Shown here: positions 1 to 7,715 of the stretch, one piece after another | How the letters are laid out: every line of letters begins with the position of its first letter | Position numbering within the stretch: position 1 is the first letter of the stretch | Source: a virus | DNA: 33,732 nucleotides | Direction: 5' to 3' (one strand) | IMG/VR virus record: IMGVR_UViG_3300001472_000009 | Span: 27,015-60,746 of that record | Notes under the pieces: model-generated | Told to the model about the DNA's origin: nothing | Database searches by the model: none | The model's input: only the letters and a program-made list of their open reading frames with translations | Program-made: the position numbers and the translations under genes

Positions 1-14
1 AAGGCTAAAACATA

Positions 15-236
15 ATGACTTTAGAGCAACAGTTAAACAGATTAAAAGTATTATCAGGTATATATAAACCATATCTACCAGAAGAAACTCAACAAGAGAA
101 CATATCTTATACTGGTACTGAAAAATCTAAACTTCAAAAGAAGCATAATATACAGCCAGGCACAGATGAATGGTTTAAATTATGGTTTGCAAAGCCTCAC
201 TTAACTGGCGAAAGACCTTTTGGGGATAAACAATGA
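15..236 (+). CDS. Small marine T4-like phage protein, function unknown
   Basis: A 73-residue hydrophilic protein with no signal peptide or membrane segment. Its C-terminal half (around HNIQPGTDEWFKLWFAKP, residues 45-62) has the look of a conserved small protein that I associate with marine T4-like phages, but I cannot name a family. It overlaps the next gene by four bases (ATGA), so the two are probably translationally coupled and co-transcribed. The ATG at 15 is close to the window edge, so an upstream promoter cannot be judged. It is accepted as real because the frame is continuous, the coupling is tight and the composition is protein-like. Confidence 0.7.
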   Translation: MTLEQQLNRLKVLSGIYKPYLPEETQQENISYTGTEKSKLQKKHNIQPGTDEWFKLWFAKPHLTGERPFGDKQ

Positions 237-1579
237 AGATAAAAGATATATTACAAAAAGGTAGAGAACGTAGGTTTAGAGGACCACGTAAACCTCGTCT
301 TAAGCAAGTAGGATTTCATAAGAAATTAAAAGGTTTGTTAGATGGAAAATTACGAGAAGATAAGAATACACACTTAGACCATGCAGAAGAACTAGTATTC
401 ATGCATGGCACAGAAGGGCTGAAACGTGTTGTAAACACTTTCAGTAAACTACTAAACACACTTGATGGACAAGGTGGCGGCGATGCTATCACTACGAAAT
501 GGGATGGTTCTCCAGCAGTATTTTGCGGAACAGACCCATCTGATGGACAATTCTTTGTAGGCACAAAAGGCGTATTCGCAAAAACACCAAAATTAAATAA
601 ATCACAAGCTGACATTGAAAACAATCACCAAGATACTACTAAGAATGGTGAAGAAGTAAGTAAAGCAGGCTTAAGAAATAAGTTATCAGCATCATTAGAG
701 TATCTAAAAGATTTAGGTATTGAGGGTGTTATACAAGGTGATTTATTATTCACTAAAGGTGACTTGAAAACTGTTAATATAGATGGCAAATCTCATATTG
801 CATTTAAACCAAATACAATCTCATATGTTGTACCAGCAGATAGCAAAACAGCAAAAGAAATGCAGTCGGCTGAAATAGGTATTGTGTTTCATACAAGTTA
901 CACAGGCGATAGTTTAGCAGATATGAAAGCATCATTTGGTTATGATTCAAGTAAACTTAAGTCTTCATCTAAAGTTTGGTTTACTGATGCACGTATTAAA
1001 GATGTATCAGGACAGGTACAACTAAAGCAAGAAAATGTTGCAAAGATTAAACAAGCAATTAAAGAATTAGCTTCAATGAAAATTGATGCAGATACTTTCA
1101 AAGCAATTAATCAAAAGATAGGCGCTATTGACTTAGTACAAGCTATTAAGGCACATGCAAACTTGCCGATACGTACTGGTCAAGCATTAGAACCAGATGT
1201 AACTAAATTTGTTAAAGAGTTTTTACAGGGTTTAAATAATAAATTAGATAAAGAAATCAGCGGTTTAGCTACAGGACCTGAAGGTAAAGCAGGACAGGCT
1301 AGATTACAAACAAAGGATGCATTATCTAATGTCATAAATACATATGAGACACAAATTGCAGAAATGTATCGTGCATATCTTAAAGTTGAAGCAGTAAAAA
1401 TGATGTTTCAGCAAAAGATGAAGAACATTAAAGCAATAGACAGTTTCATTGAACAACCAGACGGTTCATTTAAAGTTACAGATCCAGAAGGATTTGTTAT
1501 TGTTGACCATGTGGGTAGAGCAATGAAGATTGTAGATAGATTAGAGTTTAGTGCGGCAAACTTCGCACCAAGGGATTAG
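233..1579 (+). CDS. Ligase/nucleotidyltransferase-fold-like phage protein (DUF6267-like)
   Basis: A 448-residue soluble protein. The N-terminal 40 residues are strongly basic. Residues 86-97 read TTKWDGSPAVF, which matches motif I (KxDG) of the ATP-dependent DNA/RNA ligase and capping-enzyme superfamily, with K89 as the candidate nucleotidyl-lysine. An FVGTKG segment (about 108-113), an EGVIQGDLLFTKG segment (about 164-175) and HIAFKPNTISY (about 178-188) could be the later motifs. I recall the family as DUF6267 in marine T4-like phages; that name is from memory. The C-terminal half is helical and charged. The start overlaps the upstream stop. A ligase or nucleotidyltransferase activity is inference only; a catalytically dead structural homologue is also possible. 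Confidence 0.7.
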   Translation: MKIKDILQKGRERRFRGPRKPRLKQVGFHKKLKGLLDGKLREDKNTHLDHAEELVFMHGTEGLKRVVNTFSKLLNTLDGQGGGDAITTKWDGSPAVFCGTDPSDGQFFVGTKGVFAKTPKLNKSQADIENNHQDTTKNGEEVSKAGLRNKLSASLEYLKDLGIEGVIQGDLLFTKGDLKTVNIDGKSHIAFKPNTISYVVPADSKTAKEMQSAEIGIVFHTSYTGDSLADMKASFGYDSSKLKSSSKVWFTDARIKDVSGQVQLKQENVAKIKQAIKELASMKIDADTFKAINQKIGAIDLVQAIKAHANLPIRTGQALEPDVTKFVKEFLQGLNNKLDKEISGLATGPEGKAGQARLQTKDALSNVINTYETQIAEMYRAYLKVEAVKMMFQQKMKNIKAIDSFIEQPDGSFKVTDPEGFVIVDHVGRAMKIVDRLEFSAANFAPRD

Positions 1580-1583
1580 TTAG

Positions 1584-1781
1584 ATGTTAAGTAAGAAATG
1601 CAAGTTGCACCTAGAAGAAGTAGGAGAGACACGTTGGCAACATTTTGCACATGCAATGTGGGTCTCTTGGCAATTAGAAAAAGCCGCTTACGCATGTTTT
1701 GTACATGCAGTGGCACCACGTTGGTTCACTACATACGCTAGTGATAAATGCAATGAAGTATTGCAATCGAGGAAAAAATAA
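1584..1781 (+). CDS. Small DUF6356-like membrane-associated protein
   Basis: A 65-residue protein starting four bases after the previous stop. The pattern L-EEVGETRWQHFAHAM followed by a hydrophobic stretch and FVHAVAPRWFTTYAS fits the DUF6356 family as I recall it: small proteins with a histidine-containing first helix, one or two hydrophobic helices and a conserved H-x3-P. No function is known for the family. Its stop overlaps the start of the next gene (TAATG), which points to coupled translation. The family name is from memory and should be confirmed by a profile search. Confidence 0.65.
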   Translation: MLSKKCKLHLEEVGETRWQHFAHAMWVSWQLEKAAYACFVHAVAPRWFTTYASDKCNEVLQSRKK

Positions 1782-2554
1782 TGGAACAGTATAAAGGCAA
1801 GTTACAGTTAGTTAATACGTTTACAGAGAGTAGGCTGTTTAGAACAAAACAAAATCAAAATAAAACAAATGTAGATGATGCGGCAGAATTAGCATTTTCA
1901 TACATGATGATTTTGAATATGTTTAATAAAGACTATGAATTTGCTCCGTTGGCAGGCGAGTACGCAGGTAGAACAATGGCGTTTCGTAACTTTGATTATT
2001 TTAGAACAAGTGCAACAGATTTATATGTAATGATTAATAGATTAATCGGCAAAGAAGTCAATGACGATGATCCAAGAGATAAGATTGCATTAAATCGTAT
2101 TAGTCTAAAAAGACAAGAAGCGATACGATATTTAGACCATATAAAATCAAATAAGTCTGAATCAGGATTTGAACAAAGAATGTTACTAAGATTTCAAAGA
2201 GATTTAAACATACAAGATGGAATGCTTAAATCTATGAGAAGATTAATAGGTGATTGGGATAATTTAAGTCAAAATCAAAAAGCCCTAGTTACTACTAGAA
2301 TGATGCAATATCTACGTAGAAAAGCAATGCGTAGTGAGTTGATGCCAGCGTTACAGAAGTTCCAAAAGCGTGGAAACTATGTAGTTAATGATAAAAAAGA
2401 TACTAAAAAGAACATTTGGGACAGCCCAATTACTAAAGCAGGCGCGGCTATCGGTGCAATTTATGGTGCAGGTAAGCTAGGAAAGGCTTTAGGCAAGACT
2501 TCTTATCAAGATGGTCGTAATATTGGTGGAAAATTTCAATCCCGAGGCAAGTAA
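1781..2554 (+). CDS. Conserved phage protein, probably virion-related, function unknown
   Basis: A 257-residue, mainly helical, charged protein with many Arg, Met and Gln residues. It ends with a Gly/Ala-rich stretch (residues about 218-238) that could insert into a membrane or pack as a glycine-zipper helix, followed by a basic tail. It overlaps the preceding stop by one base and closes an operon-like run from position 15. The gap that follows carries a late-type promoter for the next gene. Context suggests a virion or assembly role, but I do not recognise the family. Confidence 0.6.
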   Translation: MEQYKGKLQLVNTFTESRLFRTKQNQNKTNVDDAAELAFSYMMILNMFNKDYEFAPLAGEYAGRTMAFRNFDYFRTSATDLYVMINRLIGKEVNDDDPRDKIALNRISLKRQEAIRYLDHIKSNKSESGFEQRMLLRFQRDLNIQDGMLKSMRRLIGDWDNLSQNQKALVTTRMMQYLRRKAMRSELMPALQKFQKRGNYVVNDKKDTKKNIWDSPITKAGAAIGAIYGAGKLGKALGKTSYQDGRNIGGKFQSRGK

Positions 2555-2577
2555 ACGCCCCATTTTTTGCAAAAAAT

Positions 2578-2586
2578 GATAAATAA
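2578..2586 (+). promoter_or_regulatory. Late-type promoter box GATAAATAA
   Basis: GATAAATAA lies 60 bases upstream of the ATG at 2646. It resembles the T4 late promoter -10 element TATAAATA and recurs through the window as GATAAATA[CA] before virion-type genes. The predicted leader can form an AGCAT/ATGCT hairpin upstream of the GGAG ribosome site. Confidence 0.55.
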
Positions 2587-2645
2587 AAGCATAGAGCAAT
2601 ACAATTTTATAATGCTCAGGATAATATCTATTTAGGAGAACTAAA

Positions 2646-2909
2646 ATGGCAAAAGTACATGAAACATATTCAGCAGGTCAATTCCTTACTGGTAACTTAA
2701 ATCACTTCACAGTGACAAAGACTGGTATGGCGGCAGGCGACATGAAAGCAGTAATCGAAGGTGCAGGAACACGTGCTACAGTAGTACTAGTTGGTGCAAT
2801 CGATGGTAACGATGTAAGAATCGCAGTAGAAAACAATGGCGCATGGGATGCCGCTGGTTTAGACGCGGCTCTAGGCTCAGACTTTACAGTAGCCGACTTC
2901 GCATACTAA
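2646..2909 (+). CDS. Small abundant-type virion protein A (paralogue of the next gene)
   Basis: An 87-residue protein with a strong ribosome site (TTTAGGAGAACTAAA) and its own late-type promoter. It ends at an exceptionally good terminator. The N-terminus MAKVHETYSAGQFLTGNLNHFTV aligns with that of the next protein (shared M-A-[KR]-[VI]-H, SAG, L-[TS]-GN-[LI]-N), so the two appear to share an N-terminal domain. The rest is beta-rich, Gly/Ala/Val-rich and acidic, as expected of a head-decoration or tail-accessory protein. Monocistronic expression with three hairpins in the 3' region suggests high mRNA stability and high copy number. The virion role is inferred. Confidence 0.7.
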   Translation: MAKVHETYSAGQFLTGNLNHFTVTKTGMAAGDMKAVIEGAGTRATVVLVGAIDGNDVRIAVENNGAWDAAGLDAALGSDFTVADFAY

Positions 2910-2921
2910 TTTTTACCCCCC

Positions 2922-2987
2922 TGGACTTAACAGTCCAACCCACACTTTGCGTGTATTTAAAAAGACCCTCTATGAGGGTCTTTTTTT
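2922..2987 (+). terminator. Strong intrinsic terminator preceded by two hairpins
   Basis: Three successive hairpins follow the stop: TGGACT/AGTCCA (2922-2937), CACAC/GTGT (about 2941-2954), and AAAAAGACCCTC/GAGGGTCTTTTT (2959-2985) with a 3-base loop and a run of seven T. The last is a textbook rho-independent terminator. The first two may protect the mRNA 3' end. Confidence 0.9.
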
Positions 2988-3010
2988 ACCTCTAAATTAC
3001 CTACAGTTTT

Positions 3011-3019
3011 GATAAATAC
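3011..3019 (+). promoter_or_regulatory. Late-type promoter box GATAAATAC
   Basis: GATAAATAC lies 38 bases before the ATG at 3058. The leader holds a perfect A/T inverted repeat, AAATATAAA (3029-3037) against TTTATATTT (3039-3047), directly before the GGAG ribosome site. Confidence 0.6.
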
Positions 3020-3057
3020 ATATAACAGAAATATAAATTTTATATTTGGAGAAAAAT

Positions 3058-3450
3058 ATGGCAAGAATACACGGAGCCGCTAGTGCTGGTGAAAACTTAT
3101 CAGGTAATATAAACTTTTACACTTTATATGTAAAAGGTTTAGACATTACGTCAACTGAAAGCGTAGCAGACCAGACACAACAAAACTTTGATGATGTTAT
3201 TAACTTAATTTCATTGGTTGCTCAACCAATCATCATGAATAATCCAATCGCAGTTACACTTGATGGGCTAGCACCGTCGTTAACAGGTTCAGGATTTTTA
3301 TTTAAATTTGCAGTAGAGCATGGTAGAGTATTTGAAAGAAACGGAGATACAACTTCCGTTCTTAAAGAATTATTTGAAGGCGTAACTATTGATGGTGTCA
3401 CATTAGCAGACACTAGTAATATTGAATACGTCATGTCAGACATACTATAA
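3058..3450 (+). CDS. Virion-type protein B (N-terminus shared with the 2646 protein)
   Basis: A 130-residue protein counted from the ATG at 3058. That start is chosen because GGAG (3048-3051) sits six bases upstream; the in-frame TTG at 3046 overlaps this site and is rejected. The N-terminus MARIHGAASAGENLSGNINFYTL parallels the 87-residue protein upstream. The remainder is beta-rich with no transmembrane segment or signal peptide. A late-type promoter precedes it, so a structural role (decoration or fibre-associated) is the best guess. It is followed after 15 bases by the nitroreductase-like gene, probably in one transcript. Confidence 0.7.
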   Translation: MARIHGAASAGENLSGNINFYTLYVKGLDITSTESVADQTQQNFDDVINLISLVAQPIIMNNPIAVTLDGLAPSLTGSGFLFKFAVEHGRVFERNGDTTSVLKELFEGVTIDGVTLADTSNIEYVMSDIL

Positions 3451-3465
3451 TACTAGGAGTTTGTT

Positions 3466-4137
3466 TTGGATTGGATTGACTTAATAGAATCCAGAGTACA
3501 AACCACTACTTGGGATTTAGAAAAAGAAATTACAAAAGAGACAGTTGAAACTATTATGGATGAAGTCCATAAACGTTCAGCATCCAAACAAAATTTAGTA
3601 AGATACGAAATTCAAATATTCGATTGGTCAGATACAGATTTTAGAAATCATTTTAATGAACTTTGTATCAGAGAACCATATAAAACACCAGTAGAATATA
3701 ATACTCAGGTCTTAGCACCTTGGTTAATCATATTAAAACGTAGAGAAGGAATACATTGGAATAGAGCAGGTGACCTTACTTCTGACTATCCTGATATAGA
3801 TTATTCAACACAACTTTATAATAGGTTCGTACCAAGTGCTATGGAAACTGGCATAGCATCAGCTAACATAATACTATCAGCTAAAGCAAAGGGATTGGAT
3901 ACTGGGTATTGTCAGTGTTTTAATTGGAATTACGAACATTCAAATGTTATAAAAGAGAAGTTGGGTATAACTGACCCAAATGACGTATATGTATCTATAG
4001 GCTTAGGGCACGGTTCTTCACTAAAAAGAACACTCAATCTACATACAAATCAATGGCATAATACTTTTGCACATGTTGGAAGCATGTGGGAAAAAGAACC
4101 TAAGCCAAATAAAGAAGATTATATTAAATTCGCATAA
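3466..4137 (+). CDS. Nitroreductase-fold-like protein
   Basis: A 223-residue protein with a TTG start, supported by TAGGAG about seven bases upstream; no ATG fits. Residues about 125-142 (METGIASANIILSAKAKGLD) match the nitroreductase-family helix that normally reads GxAxxNLxLAAxxxGL, and the later DPNDVYVSIGLGHGS segment matches the usual strand ending in G-x-G. The FMN-contacting Arg motif near the N-terminus is not obvious. The family reduces nitro compounds, quinones or flavins with NAD(P)H. Activity here is uncertain, and a structural role for a degenerate fold in a virion-gene neighbourhood is possible. Confidence 0.55.
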   Translation: MDWIDLIESRVQTTTWDLEKEITKETVETIMDEVHKRSASKQNLVRYEIQIFDWSDTDFRNHFNELCIREPYKTPVEYNTQVLAPWLIILKRREGIHWNRAGDLTSDYPDIDYSTQLYNRFVPSAMETGIASANIILSAKAKGLDTGYCQCFNWNYEHSNVIKEKLGITDPNDVYVSIGLGHGSSLKRTLNLHTNQWHNTFAHVGSMWEKEPKPNKEDYIKFA

Positions 4138-4156
4138 AAACTTTCTGAATTAAAAT

Positions 4157-4165
4157 GATAAATAC
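4157..4165 (+). promoter_or_regulatory. Late-type promoter box GATAAATAC
   Basis: GATAAATAC lies 42 bases before the ATG at 4208. A short GGGA/TCCC hairpin (about 4172-4188) sits in the leader ahead of TTTTGGAG. Confidence 0.6.
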
Positions 4166-4207
4166 AATCAATGGGATTATAGTTTCCCTAGTTTTGGAGT
4201 TAATATT

Positions 4208-4465
4208 ATGGCAGGAATTGATAGTAAATTAGCACAGTTAGAGACAGAGAGTTTAGAAACTCATGTTGCTGTTGCACATGAACGATTTAAAAATCTGGAT
4301 ACAAGTATTGTCAGACTAGAAGGCATAGTTGAAAAAAATGCCGCTGAAACTAAAGAAGGTCTTTCCGAACTTAAGAAAATTATTATCTGGGCAAGTTCTA
4401 CATTATTTGCTACAATGTTACTAGCATTACTTACTTCTGTTTTTGGTAAAGGAATGGGATTATAA
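4208..4465 (+). CDS. Coiled-coil protein with C-terminal membrane anchor (XhlA-like)
   Basis: An 85-residue protein whose first 60 residues form an amphipathic heptad pattern (LxxLExxSLExHVAVAHERFKNLDTSI), followed by one transmembrane helix at about residues 60-79 (IIIWASSTLFATMLLALLTS) and a short GKGMGL tail. This layout matches small haemolysin XhlA/holin-accessory proteins, so a role in lysis or membrane anchoring is plausible but unproven. GGAG lies eight bases before the ATG. The stop overlaps the next start (TAATG). Its own late-type promoter fits a late function. Confidence 0.6.
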   Translation: MAGIDSKLAQLETESLETHVAVAHERFKNLDTSIVRLEGIVEKNAAETKEGLSELKKIIIWASSTLFATMLLALLTSVFGKGMGL

Positions 4466-4743
4466 TGCAAGTATTTGAAGTTCTACAGCCAATAGAAGAA
4501 GCTAAACTAGTTTATGCTAGAAAAGGTAGACAGATTGTACGTAAGTATAGATGTTCATCTGGCAGATTAAAAGGTAAAACTGTATCAAGTCCGACATCTT
4601 GTTTTAAGCCGGTTGATATTAAAAAGAGATTTACTCTTGCAAGAACTAAGGCCAAATTAGGATCAAGACTAAAAAGAAAATCAGCAATGACAAGAAGAAT
4701 GAACCCAGCAAGTAGACGTTTAAAAACGTTGAATAAAAGGTAA
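4465..4743 (+). CDS. Very basic small phage protein
   Basis: A 92-residue protein with an extreme Lys/Arg content. The segment KYRCSSGRLKGKTVSSPTSCF (residues about 28-48) contains two conserved-looking cysteines, and the C-terminal half is almost purely basic (LGSRLKRKSAMTRRMNPASRR). I recall similar basic proteins near structural genes in marine T4-like phages. Nucleic-acid binding, for example an internal head protein packaged with DNA, is a reasonable inference. It overlaps the upstream stop and is followed after 12 bases by the next gene with an AGGAGG ribosome site. Confidence 0.65.
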   Translation: MQVFEVLQPIEEAKLVYARKGRQIVRKYRCSSGRLKGKTVSSPTSCFKPVDIKKRFTLARTKAKLGSRLKRKSAMTRRMNPASRRLKTLNKR

Positions 4744-4755
4744 GAGGAGGCTATT

Positions 4756-5646
4756 ATGGATTTAAAAAATAAGATTGAAAGGTCTATGAAAACAGAAAGT
4801 ATAAATGATAAGATTGCCGACATTGCAGATTTAGTTGGTGAGAAAGAAGAAATTGTACGTGATAGATTAAAGACTTTAGATTTCAGACAGTACATTGAAC
4901 TTGTTAAAGCAGTTAGAGAAACAGAAATGGAAACTGCTAGAAGTATATTAGGTCTTGGTATTGAAGAAGCAGAAGAATACTCAGACCAACAAATTAAGAT
5001 GGCATTTGGAATTTTAAATGATCCAAGATACAAACAAGGCAATTACTCAGGTGCACATGCGGCTATTGAAAAAGTTGCAAAAGGATTAGCAAGTCACCCA
5101 AGTGTAGCAAATGCACTTAGACGAGCAAACGAATCAGAAGAACAAATTGCAGAAGCAGAATATGAGTATGATGGCAAAGTTGCACATATATCTCAAGATG
5201 AATTTAAAAAAGTACATAGTGATTTTAAAAATGATACACCAGGCGAAGAACGTATGGTTATTTTAGATCCAGAAACAGGCGGAACAATTTCAGTACTAGT
5301 ACAATTTACTGATGTAAATGAATACAATCAAGGCGGAACAATGTCTCCGGGCGAAATGCGAGGAGCTCAAGCTCAATCACAAGCTCAATCAGGGCAAGAT
5401 GCGTCCCCACAAAATAAAACTAAAAAAGCACAAGCAATGCAACGATTAGGTAAAAAGAATCTAGGTGGTGCAACTGCACAACAGGCGGCAGATGCATTAG
5501 ATAAAGCAGGACAAGGCAAAACGCTTACACCAATTCAACGTAAAGCAATGGCCCAACAAGCGGCCTCAGTTGACCAGTTAGCGGCAGACCCAAAAACTGC
5601 AACACAGTTTAGAAATTTATTAAATAAACTGAACCAAGGGAAATAG
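4756..5646 (+). CDS. Phage protein of unknown function with helical N-terminus and Gln/Ala-rich tail
   Basis: A 296-residue protein. Residues 1-120 are helical and acidic, including a segment DPRYKQGNYSGAHAAIEKVAKGLASHP that looks conserved. Residues about 130-195 are probably beta-rich. The C-terminal 100 residues are low-complexity Gln/Ala/Lys repeats (AQAQSQAQSGQ, then KAQAMQRLGKKNLGGATAQQAA). The gene has an excellent AGAGGAGG ribosome site. Composition and position fit an internal virion or scaffold-like component, but I do not recognise a family. Confidence 0.6.
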   Translation: MDLKNKIERSMKTESINDKIADIADLVGEKEEIVRDRLKTLDFRQYIELVKAVRETEMETARSILGLGIEEAEEYSDQQIKMAFGILNDPRYKQGNYSGAHAAIEKVAKGLASHPSVANALRRANESEEQIAEAEYEYDGKVAHISQDEFKKVHSDFKNDTPGEERMVILDPETGGTISVLVQFTDVNEYNQGGTMSPGEMRGAQAQSQAQSGQDASPQNKTKKAQAMQRLGKKNLGGATAQQAADALDKAGQGKTLTPIQRKAMAQQAASVDQLAADPKTATQFRNLLNKLNQGK

Positions 5647-5650
5647 TTTT

Positions 5651-5845
5651 ATGAGATTACAAGAAGTTTTAGGCGGAATTTACGTAATGATAACTGAGGA
5701 AGAAAGCGATTTAGTGCTTAAATATTTCTCAGAAAATTCATACGTACATGAAACGCAATTATCTGACAGAGAACAGGTAGTTGCAGAAAGACTATCACAC
5801 AAAGGCGTGATTGTACCTTCATTAAGAGGGTACAGGGCTGTATAA
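5651..5845 (+). CDS. Small phage protein, winged-helix-like size, unknown
   Basis: A 64-residue acidic protein starting four bases after the previous stop, with no strong ribosome site, so translation is probably coupled. The sequence (MITEEESDLVLKYFSENSYVHETQLSDREQVVAERLSHKGVI) has the helix-helix-helix-strand rhythm of a small winged helix, which is only a suggestion. The next gene begins 11 bases downstream behind ACGGAGG. Confidence 0.55.
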   Translation: MRLQEVLGGIYVMITEEESDLVLKYFSENSYVHETQLSDREQVVAERLSHKGVIVPSLRGYRAV

Positions 5846-5856
5846 CGGAGGACAAA

Positions 5857-6498
5857 ATGACTGGACCAAGTAGAGCAGATGTAGGTGCAATGGCAAATCT
5901 TCTTAAAGCTATGAATGGCGATAAGAGTGGATTAAAAGCACAGGCAGAAGCAAGACAATCTCAGGGTGGGAACGAGACTGTAGATGTAAGTCCCGGTGTA
6001 AAAACTGCGGATATTAAAGCGATGGAAAACATTATGAGAAATTTCCAGAGTGCTACATCAAACGTTGCGGCAAAAGTTGCAACTACAATTAATGAATCAA
6101 AAAAAACCGAAAAAGGAGTACAGGTAGGTATATATTCTGTAGAAAAAACTCCCGACACATCATTTAATATTTTAGATAGCAGAACAAATGATACTCTATT
6201 TGAAGATTTGAGAGCATATGAAACAGCATATGTGATTGTACATCATTTAAATGAAGGTAAAAAGATTAATTCACAAGAGGTAACAAACGTTATTTCAACT
6301 AATGCAGTATTCGAAAAATTCTATTTCGATGCTTTACAGCATAAGAATACTTATAAACAAGCAAAGAAGCGTGGTGATTTCGGCAAAATGGATATTGCAG
6401 AAGCTAGATTTAGTAGAGCAAAAGCAGAAGCCTGGAACGCAAAAAAGCAAGTAAATGAGATATTTGAGGCTGTGTCTAATCAAAAACCACTAATTTAA
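5857..6498 (+). CDS. Phage protein of unknown function, two-part architecture
   Basis: A 213-residue protein with an excellent ribosome site (ACGGAGGACAAAATG). The first 85 residues are low-complexity and helical. From about residue 85 a folded region begins (VQVGIYSVEKTPDTSFNIL), continues as an alpha/beta stretch and ends in a basic helical tail (KNTYKQAKKRGDFGKMDIAEARFSRAKAEAW). No membrane segment is seen. It closes the operon-like run from 4208 and is followed by a late-type promoter. No family is recognised; a virion role is likely from context. Confidence 0.6.
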   Translation: MTGPSRADVGAMANLLKAMNGDKSGLKAQAEARQSQGGNETVDVSPGVKTADIKAMENIMRNFQSATSNVAAKVATTINESKKTEKGVQVGIYSVEKTPDTSFNILDSRTNDTLFEDLRAYETAYVIVHHLNEGKKINSQEVTNVISTNAVFEKFYFDALQHKNTYKQAKKRGDFGKMDIAEARFSRAKAEAWNAKKQVNEIFEAVSNQKPLI

Positions 6499-6506
6499 TT
6501 TAAAAA

Positions 6507-6515
6507 GATAAATAC
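6507..6515 (+). promoter_or_regulatory. Late-type promoter box GATAAATAC with adjoining inverted repeat
   Basis: GATAAATAC sits 37 bases before the ATG at 6553. Overlapping its end is a perfect 9-bp inverted repeat, ACATAATAT (6514-6522) against ATATTATGT (6529-6537), with a 6-base loop. A late transcript starting near 6521 would carry only the 3' arm. Confidence 0.6.
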
Positions 6516-6552
6516 ATAATATAAACACATATTATGTAATGGGGCAATTACC

Positions 6553-7389
6553 ATGAGAAGTACAAACTTTTTTAAGACAGATACAATAATGATATCGTCA
6601 AAACTAAATGAGTATCTTAAGTCAAACTTTAACTATTCAGTTGAAGGAGATTTAAAATCATTAAGCGAGGCTAAAGATAAGCTGGAAGCGGCTAAAAAAG
6701 CAATGCGTTCAGACTATCAAAACCGTGAGTATGTAGAAACTATGATGATGCTAGAAACAGTAAAATCATTGTTAAAAGCACACAAAGAGCAATCACTAGA
6801 CGAAGGTGGAAAACACAAGTATGTCAGTGATGCACAACGTAAAGCAGTTCACGCCAAGAAGGCCGAAGAAAACACTAAAACAAAGGAACCAAAAATGGAA
6901 AATACAGATAAAAAATCTGCCGAGGTTTCTAATGAAAATTTAGAAGACAGTCTTTTAGCACAGTTGAATAAACTACTAGAAGGTGATGCGGCTGAGGCTG
7001 AAATTACAATGGCGGCACGTGGTATCGTAGATGAACTACAAGACGTTATCGAAAAATTAGGCAAAATTCAAAACGACCAGATAGGACCACTATCTGATGA
7101 AATGGCTTACACACATGGACCAGAACAATCAGAGACATTTAAATCTTCTGTTGATTCAGCAATCTCTAGTTTACTAGATACGGCTCGTTCAACTAAAGAT
7201 GCAGTAAATAATGCGGCTCTAGTTCTTTCAGGTGAAGCACCGGCAGGAGATATGGCACCAGCAGACAATGAACTTGGTGGCGATATGCAAGATGATATGG
7301 AAGATGATATCACGGCAGACCTAGCAGGTGGTGATGAGTCAGCATCAGGTGAAATTGATGAACCATTAGGCCGTGCAAAAAGAGACTAA
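6553..7389 (+). CDS. Acidic helical phage protein, function unknown
   Basis: A 278-residue protein. GGGG at 6541-6544 lies eight bases before this ATG; an alternative start at 6589 has no better site. The first 110 residues are helical and charged (YVSDAQRKAVHAKKAEENTKTKEPKM), the middle is an acidic helical region, and the C-terminus is strongly acidic (NELGGDMQDDMEDDITADLAG). Acidic, disordered tails of this kind occur in scaffold and internal head proteins, but no family is recognised. The following genes at 7392 and 7715 are almost contiguous, forming a three-gene late operon. Confidence 0.6.
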   Translation: MRSTNFFKTDTIMISSKLNEYLKSNFNYSVEGDLKSLSEAKDKLEAAKKAMRSDYQNREYVETMMMLETVKSLLKAHKEQSLDEGGKHKYVSDAQRKAVHAKKAEENTKTKEPKMENTDKKSAEVSNENLEDSLLAQLNKLLEGDAAEAEITMAARGIVDELQDVIEKLGKIQNDQIGPLSDEMAYTHGPEQSETFKSSVDSAISSLLDTARSTKDAVNNAALVLSGEAPAGDMAPADNELGGDMQDDMEDDITADLAGGDESASGEIDEPLGRAKRD

Positions 7390-7391
7390 TA

Positions 7392-7715
7392 ATGAAACTT
7401 TCAAGTCTGTTAAGTGAAGATGCAAACTACAATGCACAGATGCGTAATGATATAAATGCGTATCTAGTGAGATTAAAAGCAAATGATATTGGTACCGTTG
7501 GTACTGATATGATGGTTGACGAATTGACAGATATGGGGTACAGTGTTACTCCAGAAAGTTTAGTTGATATGTTAGCTAATAGCAAATATGTTAGCAAAGT
7601 AACAGTTGATACTATTGATTTAGCTGGAGCCCCATCCGGTAAAACTGATAGTGATGAAGACGGTGAGAAAGTTAAAAAACTTGCTATTAAAACAGCGAAG
7701 AAGAGGATAAAATAA
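7392..7715 (+). CDS. Small phage protein, unknown
   Basis: A 107-residue protein starting two bases after the previous stop. Residues about 15-75 are an alternating helical region with a pattern (LVRLKANDIGTVGTDMMVDELTDMGYSVTPESLVDML) reminiscent of small helical adaptor domains. The tail is acidic then basic (KTDSDEDGEKVKKLAIKTAKKRIK). Its stop overlaps the next start (TAATG). No function is assigned. Confidence 0.6.
   Translation: MKLSSLLSEDANYNAQMRNDINAYLVRLKANDIGTVGTDMMVDELTDMGYSVTPESLVDMLANSKYVSKVTVDTIDLAGAPSGKTDSDEDGEKVKKLAIKTAKKRIK

Noticed and set aside
316-624. Minus-strand open frame of 102 codons
   Set aside because: Antisense to the conserved 448-residue gene with no ribosome site; composition is that of a complementary-strand artefact.
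3046-3057. TTG start extending the 3058 gene by four codons
   Set aside because: The extension would begin inside the Shine-Dalgarno sequence of the ATG at 3058.
4512-5042. Long minus-strand open frame of 176 codons
   Set aside because: It is antisense to two well-supported plus-strand genes with good ribosome sites, and its Ser/Leu/Ile-rich translation is typical of a shadow frame.
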